Shown here: in pieces, positions 60,725 through 64,000 of the stretch | Position numbering within the stretch: the stretch's first letter is position 1 | Layout of the letters: every line of letters begins with the position of its first letter | Notes under the pieces: generated by a model | What the model was told of the DNA's origin: nothing | What the model saw: only the letters and a program-made list of their open reading frames with translations | Database searches by the model: none | Program-made: the position numbers and the translations under genes | Assembly: GCA_030268105.1 (NCBI GenBank) | Contig: BSDZ01000003.1 | Span: 3,224,001-3,288,000, forward strand | DNA: 64,000 nt | DNA from: Volvox africanus | Taxonomy: Eukaryota; Chlorophyta; Chlorophyceae; Chlamydomonadales; Volvocaceae | Direction: 5' to 3'

Positions 60725-63700
60725 CTACGTCGAACGAGGGTTTCGCAGCTTGACAATCCTTGCGAAGTCCTTCGACGGCAGCGGCACACCGTCCCTCTCA
60801 CACGCCCGCCCCACAGCTGCTATTGCCTCCGACAACATAGCCGTGTCCTGCAAACGATAGGCAAGGAGGGACCAATCAAATTTGTTTCCCTGACGTCCAC
60901 TCAAAGCCTCGCCCTTTCGTTCCGTTAGACCGCCCCAGATTTTTGCCCATGCTTGACCCTCTACATTCAGCCTCCCTCAGTCCCTCCTCAAACCTTGTTG
61001 TGCCACTATTCAACCGATTCTGCCGGTTTTTCACACTTAGTGCTCTTTCTTCCCTTTTTTGTTGGGCACCTTCCTTTTGTCCTCGCCCATAATGTTCCAT
61101 ACCAATAGACTGCTACTTCGCCCGTTCTTTGCCGCCGCAGATTTGCTTACACAAGGGATTGGTCACCCTACGCACGAGCTGATTGCCTCGTTGTCTCGTT
61201 GGGATATGGAGTACTACCATATCCGGAGCTGGTACTGTTGCTGATGCCATAAATCGACATGCTAAGGTAACGTCATAACCAGCTGCAGTTTCTAGGCGAC
61301 TTGGTATTTTCGGTTCCTGTCCAATCCTGCCCATATCCCGCATATTCGCCCCATTTTTCCCCCGGCAAGCATACCTGCGGACTAAGCAGCACTAGCTGGC
61401 TGGTAGGATTGCTCCGCCAGGCGTACTCCAAAAGTGCAATGGTGGCAAGCTTGCGTGTATTCTGATCCATATACACATCATACTCATCCATGGCTCGGAA
61501 GGGTGTGTCCAGGACCTCGCCCATGGCCAACAGGAAGGACGACGTAGTGAACGACCGTTCGCCACCTTGGGCAGTCCAACATGGGTAGGATTAAGAACCA
61601 TGGGCAGGATTAAGAAGCCCCAAGGGGTTATGAGGGGGGCAGAGTATGATAACGTAGCCTAATGGCAGGGGGGTGATCATGATAAAAGTTGTGGCAACTA
61701 TTTCACGTTACATGGGGTGGCCTGTGGGTCAGAGCCCCCCCCAAAGCCATGCATGCATAGCCCCTGCCCGTCCCTGACACAATCTCTCCCGACCCGCCCG
61801 CCCCACCGCTGAGCTGCATGAGGCTGGTGGCTCGCTCCCGCTCGTGGTTCTTGCGCACATGCAAATGCAGCCGCTCCTCCTCATGGTCCAAGTGCAGGCT
61901 GGCTATGATGTTGCGGCGCTGCATGTAGCGGCCGAATTTCGCATTGGAAACGTGTTCCACCTGGGCGGGAATTGGCAGCGGCGTAGAAATTCGCGCCAGC
62001 AGGACGCTTTCAATGACTCCATCGCAGAAAAGCGGGAAACGGAGAAGCAAGACACCGCGATTGTCTGAAAGCAGCACCATCCCGACGCAGCCCGCGCATG
62101 AGATCCGTGAACGCAGGGTAGGAAGTTCTTAAACTTTCTGCCTACAGCAACGCTGGCCGCCAACCAGGGTCTTGGGTTGATGCTGGAGCGTGTGGACTGT
62201 CGAAGGCCGAAGTGATCACCCCTTCACTCGGAGAAGGACTTTGGGTGCGCACCTGCTGCACAAGCGTTTGATACTTGGCCGCTCGCAGCATCTGTGCCTC
62301 TTGCATGGCGTTGACCTCCTTGCCAACAGAGTCCAGTGCAGCCCTTTCCCGATCCAGGTCGGTCTGCGCGGCCGCCACTTTCAGGCTGATGGAGCACAGG
62401 TCGCCGCCCGCGTTCGCCTCGGCTTGTGAAATCTTCTGCTTCATCACCGCCGCCCAACGCTCCAAGCTCTGTTAGTTTGAGACATCGGAGCGCGTACGAA
62501 TTCAGGCCAACGGGCATCATGACACCAATATCAAGCCACGCAAATTTCGGGAAGAGCGCTGCACATAAGTTCCCATAATTCACAAGCTTGAAACACGGTT
62601 TTCCTCCAAACCGTGTTGCCACATCGCAATATCGCAGGACCTGGGCACAAGCAGGCGTTTACAGATCAGTCCGGCCTATGTGTGTTTGATCGGTCCTTTT
62701 CCTTCGATTCCTATCCTAATAAGGTTTCGAGCATCACTTGGCACACCCAGAAAGGATCTTTAATGAGGACCGGTATCAGACTCAGGTGCCGACGGGGCTA
62801 CCTGTCTGGTCATTGCCTGCGCGAGCAGGGCCTCCATCTCCTCCTCGCTTCTGTTCCTGTTGGCTTGAAGGGACCTCAGCTCTTGCCTCTTCACCTCGCG
62901 AAGCTTCACAAGGGCATCCAGACCTTCCTGCCGAGAGCAGACCTGCAGCGACATGAAACGACTAAGACTAAAACTTGGGCAGGGCTTTGCCTTTGTGATG
63001 TTGACAACATACCCGCGCCAGGCCCCTCCCATCCCAACCATCCATCCACTGCGCAGGCTGAGCTGTTGGCATCTGCCCTCTTGCCTCTTGGTGTCCGCGC
63101 CTGCACAATCTAGCGCTATTCCGATATCCGATTTAACCCCGGCAGCACCTGGGTTGCAGCTTCGGACGCCTTTTCCACTTCCTCCGCGTACTGATCAATG
63201 CGCTGGCGAGCCTTCTGCATGTCCTCGCTCGCGGCTTGAAGTTGCTCCCGGCGAGCCCTCAGCTGCTCGCCTGCCTCCTGCTTGCGCTGAGCTAGCTGGT
63301 TGATTTTCACCACGAGCTCCTGCCGTCGGGCCACATACTCACCTTTCTGTTTGTGCAAAGCCTCTATCCTGCGGGCGATTCCGCCAAAACATATAGATGG
63401 GGCGTGGGGCAGAGGAAGGTACGAGAAGGCCAAGCTCATAGGCCCTGGGCAGCCTAAGTTGCATGTGTCACTTATAATTCTTTCGCAATATGATTGCGCT
63501 CAGGCAGCTATATACCTAGGTAGTAACGCTCTGCTCCCACCTTACTCGGCCTTCGGGGACCACTTCCTCGCGGGTTGCCATCAGAACCGGCCACCTCGCG
63601 TCTACTGATACTTGCTACTGGCCAAAGATACTCCTAATGTACAGCATGGTAACTTGGCGTTAACCATACCTTAGTCTCAACCGCCTTCTCACAGACATGG

Positions 63701-64000
63701 GATGACCCCTTTGCAGTGCGGCAAACTCATTCTAACGGGTTGCGACCACGAACTCATTCGTCAATACAAGCAACCACACCGCACCAAAGCGACAGCAATA
63801 AACAGCAGCTTCAGCACATCAACTTACCCTTTATGTATGGCTTCTGCTTCCGCCGCAGCGTTGTTCTTGTCCGTCTCCAGGCTGGCTTGGCTGCTAATCG
63901 CCTCAGCGAGCTCCCGCTGCGTCTGCTGCAGGCCGTTAAGCCGCTCGGATGAGTGTGCCTCGCTCGCCTCGGAAGGGGCCTCATCCAGCAGGCTATCCAA
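60725..64000 (-). CDS. SMC6: SMC6, structural maintenance of chromosomes protein 6 (C-terminal part)
   Basis: ATPase subunit of the nuclear SMC5/6 complex, which acts in recombination repair and replication-fork stability. Seven phase-matched exons are visible: >64000-63828, 63368-63149, 62942-62802, 62468-62253, 61960-61807, 61565-61375, 60847-60725, giving the last ~405 residues. The first four encode Glu/Gln/Arg/Lys/Ala heptad-like coiled coil (for example RRQELVVKINQLAQRKQEAG). The C-terminal head follows: NAKFGRYMQRR, the ABC signature LSGGERSF formed across an intron, and Walker B with D-loop in PFRAMDEYDVYMDQNTRK. Then comes QLVLLSPQ and a short tail ending LRNPRST. The DEYDVYMD block is typical of SMC6 rather than SMC5 or condensin/cohesin SMCs. 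Met replaces the more usual Leu before the Walker B Asp-Glu. The N-terminal head, hinge and first coiled-coil arm lie beyond the right edge. Confidence 0.93.

Overview
The window reads as nuclear DNA of a volvocine green alga (Volvox/Eudorina-like). Genes are intron-dense with GT-AG introns. GC is moderately high, TGTAA motifs (the volvocine poly(A) signal) follow several stops, Ala/Gly/Ser/Gln low-complexity protein segments are common, simple repeats are abundant, and DIRS/Kangaroo-type retroelement remains are present. All assignments come from reading protein motifs by eye and joining exons only where splice sites and reading phase agree. Exon edges should be good to about 1 bp; UTRs are not resolved.

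Layout, left to right: a possible cysteine-rich exon (716-886, +); a SET-domain methyltransferase (3561-7859, +, 5 exons); a very large sucrose-phosphate synthase gene (24457-8969, -, 19 exons, about 1617 aa); a repeat-bearing gap; a SDT1-like HAD pyrimidine 5'-nucleotidase (28783-26913, -, 4 exons); a class II (SIRT4/plant SRT2-like) sirtuin (36007-29049, -, 8 exons, 353 aa) whose intron 5 holds scrambled DIRS-type retroelements; a divergently transcribed secreted or membrane-anchored alpha/beta hydrolase (36405-39900, +, 5 exons); a repeat-bearing gap; a roughly 1940-aa Ala/Gln/Ser-rich protein of unknown function (about 49291-42967, -, at least 4 exons); nuclear cap-binding protein CBP80 (51051-59075, +, 12 exons, about 1125 aa); and the C-terminal part of SMC6 (-), which runs off the right edge. 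The genes are unrelated housekeeping functions (sucrose synthesis, nucleotide metabolism, NAD-dependent deacylation, mRNA cap binding, SMC5/6 genome maintenance), not an operon-like system.

The most unusual content is non-genic. (1) An AT-rich, truncated and frameshifted bacterial IS256-family transposase sits inside SPS intron 16. (2) A repeat of about 220 bp occurs three times, always inside an intron, always sense to the host transcript, and always ending just upstream of the 3' splice site; this is what an introner-like element would look like. (3) A ~205-bp near-identical repeat is shared between the CBP80 3' end (including its stop codon) and the gap at 25 kb. (4) DIRS-type fragments are arranged tail-to-tail and head-to-head in the sirtuin intron.
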